DNA of 6,216 nucleotides. Origin: an uncultured Oscillospiraceae bacterium (lineage in GTDB: Bacteria > Bacillota > Clostridia > Oscillospirales > Acutalibacteraceae). The notes beneath the pieces are model-generated. The model ran no database searches. It was not told where the DNA came from and saw nothing but the letters and a program-made list of their open reading frames with translations. The position numbers were made by a program, and so were the translations under genes. Position 1 is the stretch's first letter, and each line of letters starts with the position of its first letter. Positions 1 to 6,112 of this stretch are shown here, piece by piece. The stretch spans positions 1 through 6,216 of the forward strand of contig URPG01000129.1 in the NCBI GenBank assembly GCA_900549675.1, written 5' to 3'.

Positions 1-410
1 ATAACCCGCCGTTCCAGCCAGCGGATGACGCCCTCGCCGGTGCGCTCCATATCCAGGGGCAGTAAATGTGCCTGTTCCTCGTTGGTATAGATGATTTCAG
101 CTACCAGGCCGGACAATCCCTGCTTCTCCATAGAAAAGCGCATAAGCTCCGTGTCGAAGATACGGAGACTGTAAATATTACTCATAGGCTCTTCCTTGTC
201 GTCCAGAAGAAGGGAAACATCTTTACCCAGTGCGGACGCAATTTTCAGAATCATATCCAGCGTAGGATTCTGCACGCCGCTCTCCAGGCGGCAGATGTTG
301 GATCGCTGGGTTCCCACACGCCTTGCAAGCTCCGCCTGAGAAATGTCCTGTTCCAGCCGGGCCTCTACAAGCTGGGCAATGATTTTTTGCCGCTGTCGTA
401 GTTCGTCCAT
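1..410 (-). CDS. XRE helix-turn-helix / HipA-like fusion protein, 5' part only
   Basis: The frame opens at an ATG at 410 and stays open to the left edge (136 codons), so the 3' part is missing. Residues about 10-65 form an XRE/Cro-type DNA-binding domain; the helix-turn-helix is SQAELARRVGTQRSNICRLE (24-43). From Met76 on, the sequence (YSLRIFDTEL..., HLLPLDMERTGEGVIRWLERR) resembles the N-terminal region of clostridial HipA-like proteins. The same pattern (HLP...W..R.IP) occurs in the gene at 4222-5751. In classical HipBA the DNA-binding antitoxin and the kinase toxin are separate genes; here no stop lies between them. The start is supported by AGAGGTGA at 415-422. A second ATG at 185 (Met76) has AAGGA seven bases upstream (193-197), so separate translation of the HipA part is possible. 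The kinase motifs lie outside the window, so catalytic competence cannot be judged. The HTH is certain; the HipA assignment is from memory of the family. Confidence 0.8.
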   Translation of the reverse strand, partial: MDELRQRQKIIAQLVEARLEQDISQAELARRVGTQRSNICRLESGVQNPTLDMILKIASALGKDVSLLLDDKEEPMSNIYSLRIFDTELMRFSMEKQGLSGLVAEIIYTNEEQAHLLPLDMERTGEGVIRWLERRV

Positions 411-431
411 GTTCTCACCTCTTTCACATAT

Positions 432-455
432 AATGTTATCATAAAAGATAACGTT
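432..455. promoter_or_regulatory. Palindromic operator candidate upstream of the XRE-HipA gene
   Basis: AATGTTATC, six bases, then GATAACGTT: nine-base arms with one mismatch, 22 bases upstream of the start codon and inside the likely promoter. Its core TATC-N6-GATA has the form of an XRE/HipB-type dimer site (E. coli HipB uses TATCC-N8-GGATA). Binding by the adjacent HTH protein as autorepressor is inferred from position and symmetry. Confidence 0.6.
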
Positions 456-461
456 ATGCAA
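433..461 (-). promoter_or_regulatory. Probable promoter of the XRE-HipA gene
   Basis: On the minus strand TTGCAT (461-456) is separated by 17 bases from TAACAT (438-433). Both boxes are imperfect (three and four of six consensus bases), but the spacing is ideal and the palindrome fills the spacer and -10 box. That arrangement would let a bound repressor block RNA polymerase. Confidence 0.4.
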
Positions 462-483
462 GAAAAAAGAAACCTAGGCGGGC

Positions 484-577
484 TCATCGTTCCTGCACCA
501 ATGCTTCTCGGATGGGAATCCCCAGCCGGTGGCACAGGTAGTTGTTCACTACCTTGCCCCTGGGCGGTTTTTGATAA
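484..577 (-). pseudogene. Possible C-terminal fragment of an unrecognised gene
   Basis: On the minus strand one frame reads about 29 residues ending at a TGA at 486-484: KPPRGKVVNNYLC near the start, then RLGIPIREALVQER and stop. The composition looks protein-like and the segment ends where the plus-strand aldo/keto reductase remnant begins, as expected for the tail of a truncated gene. I do not recognise the family and there is no start codon or Shine-Dalgarno site. It could also be a chance open frame. Confidence 0.25.
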
Positions 578-914
578 AATGAAATCCATTCATATTATCA
601 GGAAAACGATGTGATCCCCTACATACAGGAGAAAAGAGTCACAGTGCAGGGCTGGTACCCGTTTGGCGGAAAAGGAGCATACATCGGAGCTGTTAGGCGA
701 TGAAACGATTACGGCTATCGCACAGGCACATGGAGTCATTTCGGCCTGGGTGATTCTTAGATGGAATCTGCAAAAAAACGTTGTGGTCATTTCGGGGTCA
801 AGAAATCCGGAGCATATTCGGGAAAATCTCGATCGATATGGCTTTGTATTGACCGAAGAAGTTTTTCAGATAATCAACCTGTGGTATGACCTGGGCTCTA
901 GTGCCATTCTCTAA
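578..914 (+). pseudogene. Aldo/keto reductase remnant, 5'-truncated and frameshifted
   Basis: Two frames together encode about the last third of an aldo/keto reductase (NAD(P)H-dependent carbonyl reductase, usually about 280 residues). The first frame (578-673) reads EIHSYYQENDVIPYIQEKR and then VQGWYPFGGK, matching the barrel strand that ends in WYPLG/WYPFG. The second frame (from 672) continues with KEHTSELLGDETITAIAQ, VILRWNLQ, VVVISGSRNPEHIRENL and FVLTEEVFQI, the typical cofactor-end motifs ViLRW, IPgS and R..EN. The switch lies in the AAAA run at 670-673, where one base too many breaks the frame. The catalytic Asp/Tyr/Lys region is absent and homology stops near 881; the last ten or so codons to the TAA at 912-914 look unrelated. 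The GTG at 663 has no convincing role, so no functional protein is expected. Confidence 0.8.
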
Positions 915-992
915 CTGATTGAGCCGTTCTTTTAGCTGTATCTCGAACCGCAGCTTGCGTTGTCTATCTTGGTAATCACCCTCTAAGGAACT
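882..992 (-). other. Possible minus-strand gene fragment in an otherwise gene-free stretch
   Basis: Between the reductase remnant and the helicase promoter there is no intact gene. One minus-strand frame is open here and reads LEGDYQDRQRKLRFEIQL and KERLNQLENG, a charged, helical, coiled-coil-like composition that would suit the C-terminal part of a large serine recombinase. A TGA lies directly upstream and no start codon is evident. The recombinase idea is a guess from composition. Beyond it, 993-1049 contains only AT-rich sequence with a weak five-base-pair hairpin. Confidence 0.2.
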
Positions 993-1049
993 TCAACCAT
1001 ACAATTGGTTTTTCTATTTTGTAACTAGAAGATATGGGAGCGTTAAACA

Positions 1050-1078
1050 TTGAATAAAGTGGGAAAATGTAGTAAAAT
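1050..1078 (+). promoter_or_regulatory. Probable promoter of the helicase-nuclease gene
   Basis: TTGAAT (1050-1055), a 17-base spacer, then TAAAAT (1073-1078), in AT-rich DNA. Transcription would begin near 1085 and give a leader of about 50 bases. AAGGA at 1123-1127, nine bases before the ATG at 1137, is the Shine-Dalgarno site. I see no clear operator. Confidence 0.55.
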
Positions 1079-1136
1079 TATGACATTATCAAATATTAAT
1101 TCCAGCAGATAATTTAAAGGATAAGGATACTGTCAT

Positions 1137-3890
1137 ATGGATTTGAAAGAAACCATGATACTGGTGGATGGGGAAGATAAAACCAAAGATATCCGCCTAT
1201 TTCAACATGATACAAAAAACAATAAAATGCTAATCGGTTATTTCAAAGGAAATAAAATGTATCCCTATTCTTGCAGCCGTGTTAAAAAACTTGAGGATCC
1301 CAAGGTGATTGATTTAAACGGATGCGCTGCTTTTGCTGGCGGTATGCCGGTTTTTGAACCGCAGGCTATCCTTGACTTTGGGGAGCGTATTCGGATTATC
1401 GGATATCGTGGTACAGCGGAAACCGTACTTCCAAGCGCATTTTGTTTAGTAGAAAACAGTGCTGGCACTAACGATGCAGAAGATATTTTACACTACTTGA
1501 AAGATATCTCTCAGTACACGTCGGAAAAGCAGGAAGAAAACGCATTTCTAAAGCGTGAAATGGATAAGCTTACTTTCGTCCATCCTGAAAGCGTTTTAGG
1601 CAGTTATTTGAATCGGCAGCCGATCCGAGAAAGAACTCCTGAAATGGATGGGATTATTTTCCCGTTCCGGTTTAATTTGAGTCAAAAAAGGGCCTTGGAG
1701 AATGCTCTTACACATTCTGTTTCTGTAATCGAAGGGCCTCCCGGCACAGGCAAAACGCAGACGATTTTGAATATCATTGCTAATCTCATAGCTGTTCAGG
1801 GGAAAAGCGTTGGTGTAGTATCAAATAACAACGAAGCGGTCAAAAACGTGATTGAAAAGCTTTCTAAAGGTGGATACGGGTTCCTGACCGCTATGCTTGG
1901 AAAACGCGACAATCAAGACGAATTTTTTGCTGACATGCCTGTTGCGCGGGTAGAGGGATGGGATTGCGAAGAAGAGAAAGAAACATTGATTGAGCAGCTT
2001 GCGTCTATGAATGTGAAATTAAATCACTTGCTGCAAGCAGATCGAAAGCGGGCCCAACTCAAACAGGAATTATTGGCCTGGCGGCTTGAACAGGAACATT
2101 TTGAGATTTACTATAATCGACAGGCTGTTGAAGAAATCGAAAAACTCCCGCTTCTAAAGGCGAGCCCAGATCAAATTATTTCATTTCTTGCGGAAACAAC
2201 CCTGGCGAAGGAGCGCCAGCAATCAGACAAGATATTATACAAGCTAAAGCTGCTGATTAAGTATGGCATTTGGAATCAAAAAGTGCTGCGGCAGCATGAG
2301 ATATCTGTTTTGCTGGGATTGCAGAAAGCGTTTTATAAAAAGCAAATAAGTAGTTTAGAAAAAGAAATCACAGAATATAATCATCAGCTGGAAGGAGCTT
2401 GCTTTGAAGATCTGCTGAATGACCATCAGCAACTTTCAGAGAAATTCTTTCGCAAATGTCTTAATGAGAGTCATAGGGATATAGAGCTGCCAAATTTCTC
2501 AAAAAAGAATTTTAAGGTTCGCTTTCAGGAATTTATCAAAACTTTCCCTGTGATTCTCAGTACAACACATGCCCTGCGGTTATCGATTCCACAAAACTAT
2601 CTTTTGGACTATGTGATCATAGATGAAGCGTCTCAGGTCGATTTGATTACGGGGGTACTGGCTCTTTCCTGCTGCCGGAACGTCATCATTGTTGGTGATA
2701 CAAAGCAACTGCCCCAGATTACCAATGAAAAAATCAAAACTAAACTAAAAACGGAGGCCGCTGATTCTGTTTATGATTACTTCGCTCACAGTATTTTGTC
2801 CTCGGTCATAAGCCTATATGGAGATCAACTGCCGCGTGAAATATTACGGGAGCATTATCGCTGCCATCCCAGAATTATTGAGTTTTGTAATCAGAAATAT
2901 TATGATGGTGAGCTGATACCGTTTACAGAGCTAAGTCTGTCGGAGTGCCCTCTGCTGCTTTATAAAACGGCAGAGGGTAACCATATGCGCCAGGTAACCC
3001 AGGGAAACAAAAAGGGAACTTATAATCAGCGTGAACTTGATGTCATTATTCAGGAAGTTTTGGATGCCCCAGAGCTTGCAATAGAGCAGGGAAATATCGG
3101 AATTGTAACCCCGTATCGAAAGCAGGCGGATGAAGCTGGGAGATTGATTTCAGGCGGCGTTCAGAGCGATACCGTACATAAATACCAGGGGCGGGAAAAG
3201 GATACCATGATTATGTCCACGGTTCTGTCCGGTACAAGGGGCGAATACAGTTTAGATTTTGTGGATGACCCTCAAATGATCAATGTTGCTGTTTCTAGGG
3301 CCATTCGTCAGTTCATTCTAGTGACAGACCATGACTTGTTTTATAAAAAAGGAAAGGATATTGGTGACCTGATCCGGTATATTCAATACAGCACACTTGA
3401 TGAAAACGTGATTGAAAGCCAAATTGTTTCTGTCTTTGACTTGTTGTATCGAAATTACTCCAGTAAGCTGCTTTGGCTTAAAGCTAAAATGAAGTCCAGC
3501 GCGCCATACAAATCGGAAGAGGCCCTCCGCGTGTTGTTAGAAGATATTCTCAGCAAGGAAGAATTTCACCGGTTCGCTTATGCACAGCAGGTTTTGCTGC
3601 GAAATCTGCTCAATGATACAGGATTATTGACGCCGGAGGAATTACGATATGTTAATAACAGAGCATCACTGGACTTTGTAGTGTTTTATAAGCAAGATAA
3701 GGCTTGTGTTCTCGTCATTGAAGTGGATGGCTTTGCGTTCCATGAAAATAAACCGGAACAGTTAGCAAGGGATGAGCTGAAGGATAATGTTCTCCGAAAA
3801 TATGGAATTCGGTTTTTGCGGCTGCCCACGAACGGAAGTGGGGAAGATGAAAAAATCCGGAATGCGTTGAGAGATTGTATGGTGCAATAG
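1137..3890 (+). CDS. Superfamily 1 (Upf1/Dna2-like) helicase with C-terminal DUF2726/Vsr-like nuclease domain
   Basis: A complete 917-residue protein predicted to couple ATP-driven nucleic-acid unwinding or translocation to cleavage, in the cytoplasm. Visible motifs: Q-motif region FNLSQKRAL (179-187), Walker A GPPGTGKT (200-207), Walker B IIDEASQ (494-500), motif III GDTKQLPQ (520-527), motif IV YRCHPRI (574-580), TPYRKQ (658-663), motif V SDTVHKYQGREKD (677-689) and motif VI NVAVSRA (716-722). Residues about 275-450 between Walker A and B form a charged helical, coiled-coil-like insertion. The C-terminus (about 840-917) has LDFVVF, then IEVDGFAFHE with E862 and D864, Q875, RDELKD (878-883) and GIRFLRLPT, the pattern of DUF2726 and Vsr-like PD-(D/E)XK nucleases. 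The first 150 residues are unassigned; no DUF4011 domain is evident. The start is set by AAGGA at 1123-1127. It stands alone with its own promoter. Helicase-nuclease fusions of this kind occur in phage defence (for example the DUF4011-helicase-Vsr type); a defence role here is inferred. Confidence 0.9.
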   Translation: MDLKETMILVDGEDKTKDIRLFQHDTKNNKMLIGYFKGNKMYPYSCSRVKKLEDPKVIDLNGCAAFAGGMPVFEPQAILDFGERIRIIGYRGTAETVLPSAFCLVENSAGTNDAEDILHYLKDISQYTSEKQEENAFLKREMDKLTFVHPESVLGSYLNRQPIRERTPEMDGIIFPFRFNLSQKRALENALTHSVSVIEGPPGTGKTQTILNIIANLIAVQGKSVGVVSNNNEAVKNVIEKLSKGGYGFLTAMLGKRDNQDEFFADMPVARVEGWDCEEEKETLIEQLASMNVKLNHLLQADRKRAQLKQELLAWRLEQEHFEIYYNRQAVEEIEKLPLLKASPDQIISFLAETTLAKERQQSDKILYKLKLLIKYGIWNQKVLRQHEISVLLGLQKAFYKKQISSLEKEITEYNHQLEGACFEDLLNDHQQLSEKFFRKCLNESHRDIELPNFSKKNFKVRFQEFIKTFPVILSTTHALRLSIPQNYLLDYVIIDEASQVDLITGVLALSCCRNVIIVGDTKQLPQITNEKIKTKLKTEAADSVYDYFAHSILSSVISLYGDQLPREILREHYRCHPRIIEFCNQKYYDGELIPFTELSLSECPLLLYKTAEGNHMRQVTQGNKKGTYNQRELDVIIQEVLDAPELAIEQGNIGIVTPYRKQADEAGRLISGGVQSDTVHKYQGREKDTMIMSTVLSGTRGEYSLDFVDDPQMINVAVSRAIRQFILVTDHDLFYKKGKDIGDLIRYIQYSTLDENVIESQIVSVFDLLYRNYSSKLLWLKAKMKSSAPYKSEEALRVLLEDILSKEEFHRFAYAQQVLLRNLLNDTGLLTPEELRYVNNRASLDFVVFYKQDKACVLVIEVDGFAFHENKPEQLARDELKDNVLRKYGIRFLRLPTNGSGEDEKIRNALRDCMVQ

Positions 3891-4019
3891 AAAGGCTGCA
3901 AAAAGGGATGCACAGGCTAATAGTCAATTATAGGTTGCCTTTAGTGGAAAACAAGTAGAAATAGTTGCAAATTCCATATGAAACATACAATCTGAATAAT
4001 CGGAAAGGGAGGCGGTGAT

Positions 4020-4158
4020 TTGATTTATTTTACTGCAGATACACATTTTGAAATATGCTAAAAAGTCATACATGATACATGGTCATATTCATATCACTCC
4101 TGTTACATTTGATGAGCTACTGGAAGATAATCGTCGTTTTAAGGAGGATAAGATATAA
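4020..4158 (+). pseudogene. Metallophosphoesterase remnant, internally deleted
   Basis: A Shine-Dalgarno GGGAGG precedes a TTG at 4020 that starts MIYFTADTHFE, the invariant N-terminus of small calcineurin-like metallophosphoesterases (D.H metal motif), and then hits a TAA at 4059. Almost at once another frame (from 4072) reads MIHGHIHI, the family's final GHIH metal motif, followed by TPVTFDELLEDNRRFKEDK and a TAA at 4156. These are the beginning and end of a protein normally about 170 residues long. The middle, including the GNHD-type motif, is deleted, as is the stretch between GHIH and PVTFDELL, where family members usually have some 25 more residues. The two parts are in different frames, so no enzyme can be made. 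The 129 bases between the helicase stop and this remnant contain no other gene and no clear terminator. Confidence 0.75.
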
Positions 4159-4194
4159 AAAATCAGCCGTCCTGCAAACTCAAAACGACTGATT
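4157..4194 (-). terminator. Intrinsic terminator of the HipA-like gene
   Basis: Read on the minus strand, AATCAGTCGT and ACGGCTGATT form a ten-base-pair stem (one G-U pair) around a 14-base loop, followed by TTTTTT at 4162-4157. It lies 27 bases after the TAA of the HipA-like gene. On the plus strand the G-U pair becomes a C-A mismatch and only a broken T-tract follows, so it should work mainly for the minus strand. Confidence 0.8.
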
Positions 4195-4221
4195 GGTATT
4201 TTATTCTGTTTTTATATAGGG

Positions 4222-5751
4222 TTACAGGGGCATCTTCTGAGAATAATCCTGTGCGATGTTTTCTTCCACATCATCTTCGGTGGAATTCGTCTGTACCGGT
4301 GCCTGCGTCATAGATAGCTGCATCAGGTTCTGGATTCGCCGGTTGGCAGTTTCCACCATGGCTTTGATCCGGTTATCGTCCATATATTCCTTTGCGCCTT
4401 CCGCAGACAGGGTATTTGTAATCAGTTCTTCGACATCGGAAAGACGTTCAAAGTCAATCCAGCTAAAGTCAGATACCAGCTTAAGCTGCTCGGCATGATG
4501 CTTTTTGAACGGCTCGCATTCCACATCGCGTTCCGTGCGGATCTGTCCGGCGACCTTATCATAGCCGAGGGAGGAACCGCTGTCGTAAATCGGAGCCATG
4601 CCGATCCATTCCAGCGTTTCCGCGTTGCGGAGCAGCCCGAAGTTGTTCAAATGGCGGTCTTCGTTGGCGATGATATAATCGAGTACAATCATGCGGTCAA
4701 GAAAAGGAACAACATCCTTTACACCGAGCGATTCACAGCAGTTTAAAAAGTGCTGATATACAGAGGTGCTGTTGTCCTTTTTTCGTGTCTGCATGATGTG
4801 CCATGCGGGGATAAGCTCTGTATCATCTGCGACAAAGTCTTCGCAGACGCAGTAAGGCGCATCTTTATTCCATGTGACAGCATACGGCACATGAGGAATT
4901 CCAAGCCGTTCCATGATTCCGGCAGCAATCACTTCGTTAAAGGGCTGCTGACGGAATGGATTGGAACCGCCTTTTACAAGGCAGCGTTTGCCGTCGATGA
5001 TCTTCCATCTTTTCTTCAGATTACCGTCCGTGGTGTTATCGGGGGAACTGAAATCCAAAACATTTATCTTTTTATTCGTTCCGAACAGCACGTCTCCAAT
5101 GTCATCCGAGAAGTCGTTATCAAAAAAATAGACCTTATCCCATGTGAGACCGGAGCCTTCGGGACAAATCCAGTACTGATCGGAAAGACTCAGTCCGTAG
5201 CAGCGAACAAGAAGCATTTTTGTGTTGGATAGTTCCAGCGTTTCAAGTGCTTCACGGATACCGGAACGGCTTGCCGGGATAGAGCGGTCCGTCCACCATT
5301 CGTTTAACGCCGCACGATCTGCAGCATCTCGGCGCACAGGAACTCCTACAGGTAGATGCGCCGGAGCATACACAGTATTGATTTTTTGTATAAAGCCGGT
5401 GGCGTCATCAAGCTCGATATCGGCAACGGCCGTCCGTTTATGCATTAAGGTACATTTCATTTTTGCCACCTCGTTTTGTATTTTCGTTTCATTGCCGCTG
5501 CTTTTAGTGGCTTTTGGAGTCCGACGCAGACTTCGAAGCTGTTCCTGTAATTCTTTCCGCAGATTGATTTGTTCGGAAAGTGCTTCAATCTCATCGTCTT
5601 TCAGATACTTGCTCTGTTTTTGACCTTTCTCCGACCATTGATAATAATACAGATTTCCGTTAATGGATTTCTTCGAAATATATCCTTTCGGCAGCTTATT
5701 GATTTTTGCTGTCAGTTCTGTTATTTGATTCAAAATCTTATCATCCTGCAT
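4222..5751 (-). CDS. HipA-family Ser/Thr kinase with extra N-terminal module
   Basis: A complete 509-residue protein. Residues about 98-475 form a HipA-like kinase: LVKGGSNPFRQQPFNE (258-273) with Lys260 as probable ATP contact, the catalytic loop DYIIANEDRHLNNFG (358-372) with Asp365 and Asn370 matching the N.D.H..N signature, and APIYDSGSSL (386-395) with metal-binding Asp390. All key residues are present, so it should be active; substrates of HipA relatives include glutamyl-tRNA synthetase, but this one cannot be assigned. Residues about 20-70 are a separate module (KGYISKKSINGNLYYYQW, SKYLKDDEIEAL) followed by a coiled-coil-like stretch and a polar linker (71-95). The tail (480-509) is acidic and polar. 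GGAGG at 5760-5764, eight bases before the ATG at 5751, fixes the start; the ATG four bases further upstream meets a TGA after four codons. No HipB-type partner gene adjoins it; the nearest HTH is in the gene at 1-410. A function in toxin-antitoxin or persistence is inferred from the family. Confidence 0.88.
   Translation of the reverse strand: MQDDKILNQITELTAKINKLPKGYISKKSINGNLYYYQWSEKGQKQSKYLKDDEIEALSEQINLRKELQEQLRSLRRTPKATKSSGNETKIQNEVAKMKCTLMHKRTAVADIELDDATGFIQKINTVYAPAHLPVGVPVRRDAADRAALNEWWTDRSIPASRSGIREALETLELSNTKMLLVRCYGLSLSDQYWICPEGSGLTWDKVYFFDNDFSDDIGDVLFGTNKKINVLDFSSPDNTTDGNLKKRWKIIDGKRCLVKGGSNPFRQQPFNEVIAAGIMERLGIPHVPYAVTWNKDAPYCVCEDFVADDTELIPAWHIMQTRKKDNSTSVYQHFLNCCESLGVKDVVPFLDRMIVLDYIIANEDRHLNNFGLLRNAETLEWIGMAPIYDSGSSLGYDKVAGQIRTERDVECEPFKKHHAEQLKLVSDFSWIDFERLSDVEELITNTLSAEGAKEYMDDNRIKAMVETANRRIQNLMQLSMTQAPVQTNSTEDDVEENIAQDYSQKMPL
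5458..5472 (-). promoter_or_regulatory. Internal Shine-Dalgarno and ATG inside the HipA-like gene
   Basis: GAGGTGG (5472-5466) lies five bases before an in-frame ATG (5460-5458), codon 98. This Met opens MKCTLMHKRTAVADIELDD, which looks like the normal N-terminus of stand-alone clostridial HipA-like proteins. A second 412-residue product lacking the N-terminal module could therefore be made. It may instead be a relic of two formerly separate genes that fused. Confidence 0.5.
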
Positions 5752-5777
5752 CCATCCTGCCTCCGTTTATAAAAACT

Positions 5778-5808
5778 ATTATACCCCATTTTAACCCCCT
5801 TTTGTCAA
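5778..5808 (-). promoter_or_regulatory. Strong promoter of the HipA-like gene
   Basis: On the minus strand a perfect TTGACA (5808-5803) and a perfect TATAAT (5783-5778) are separated by 19 bases, two more than ideal. The spacer carries GGGGGTTAAAATGGGG, two G-runs flanking an AT core. A consensus promoter with a stretched spacer often depends on, or is controlled by, a DNA-binding protein; no such partner is identified here. The -10 box lies 27 bases before the start codon. Confidence 0.7.
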
Positions 5809-5812
5809 TGCG

Positions 5813-6112
5813 GTGCGGCGTAGACAAGAAAAGCTCAAATCGAAAAGCATAAACACGTGTATTTTTTGTCCTTCTATATTGGATTGTAATCTTGACTTTA
5901 AATATGATATTGTAGCCGGCCCTGTGGCAAATGATACGGTAGGGCTCTTAATTCGGCAATTTAGCCGGGGGACGATAGATACAGAATATCTTAAGAAAGA
6001 GTTTGATTTTGGAAAATTAACAAATCAATATACGTTCCATACTGAGAAAGCACTGCAGTATTTAAAGAAAGTAGGTGTGATGCATGACAAATCAGCAGCA
6101 GGAAATGATTGA
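5813..6112 (+). pseudogene. DUF3990 protein, 5'-truncated
   Basis: The frame can start at a GTG at 5813 (99 residues), but only from about residue 21 (position 5873) does it match a family: SILDCN, then YDIVAGPVANDTV (31-43) and TNQYTFHTEKALQYL (70-84), the C-terminal half of DUF3990 proteins, which are normally about 150-180 residues. I recall DUF3990 as related to the ADP-ribosyltransferase fold; that needs checking. The N-terminal half, which would hold the NAD-binding part, is absent in all plus-strand frames upstream. There is no Shine-Dalgarno site before the GTG. The first 20 residues (RRRQEKLKSKS...) look like junction sequence, running into the promoter of the divergent HipA-like gene. 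It is most likely a nonfunctional remnant, although its 3' end still overlaps the next gene as in an intact operon. Confidence 0.7.

Noticed and set aside
66..401. 111-codon plus-strand open frame
   Set aside because: It is antisense to the well-supported XRE-HipA gene and has no recognisable motif or ribosome binding site.
365..589. 74-codon minus-strand open frame beginning MDFILSKTAQGQG
   Set aside because: It runs through the XRE-HipA promoter and overlaps its start in another frame, has no Shine-Dalgarno site and reads through the reductase junction; its composition is not protein-like.
994..1019. Inverted repeat AACCA/TGGTT followed by a T-rich stretch, a possible terminator
   Set aside because: The stem is only five base pairs with no GC-rich core, and no intact gene ends just upstream on the plus strand.
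3893..3944. AAAGGC ... GCCTTT pair after the helicase stop, a possible terminator
   Set aside because: Only six pairs close a loop of about 40 bases and no T-tract follows.
4750..5623. Plus-strand open frames of 160 and 133 codons
   Set aside because: Both are antisense to the HipA-like kinase, whose catalytic motifs are unmistakable; neither shows a family motif.
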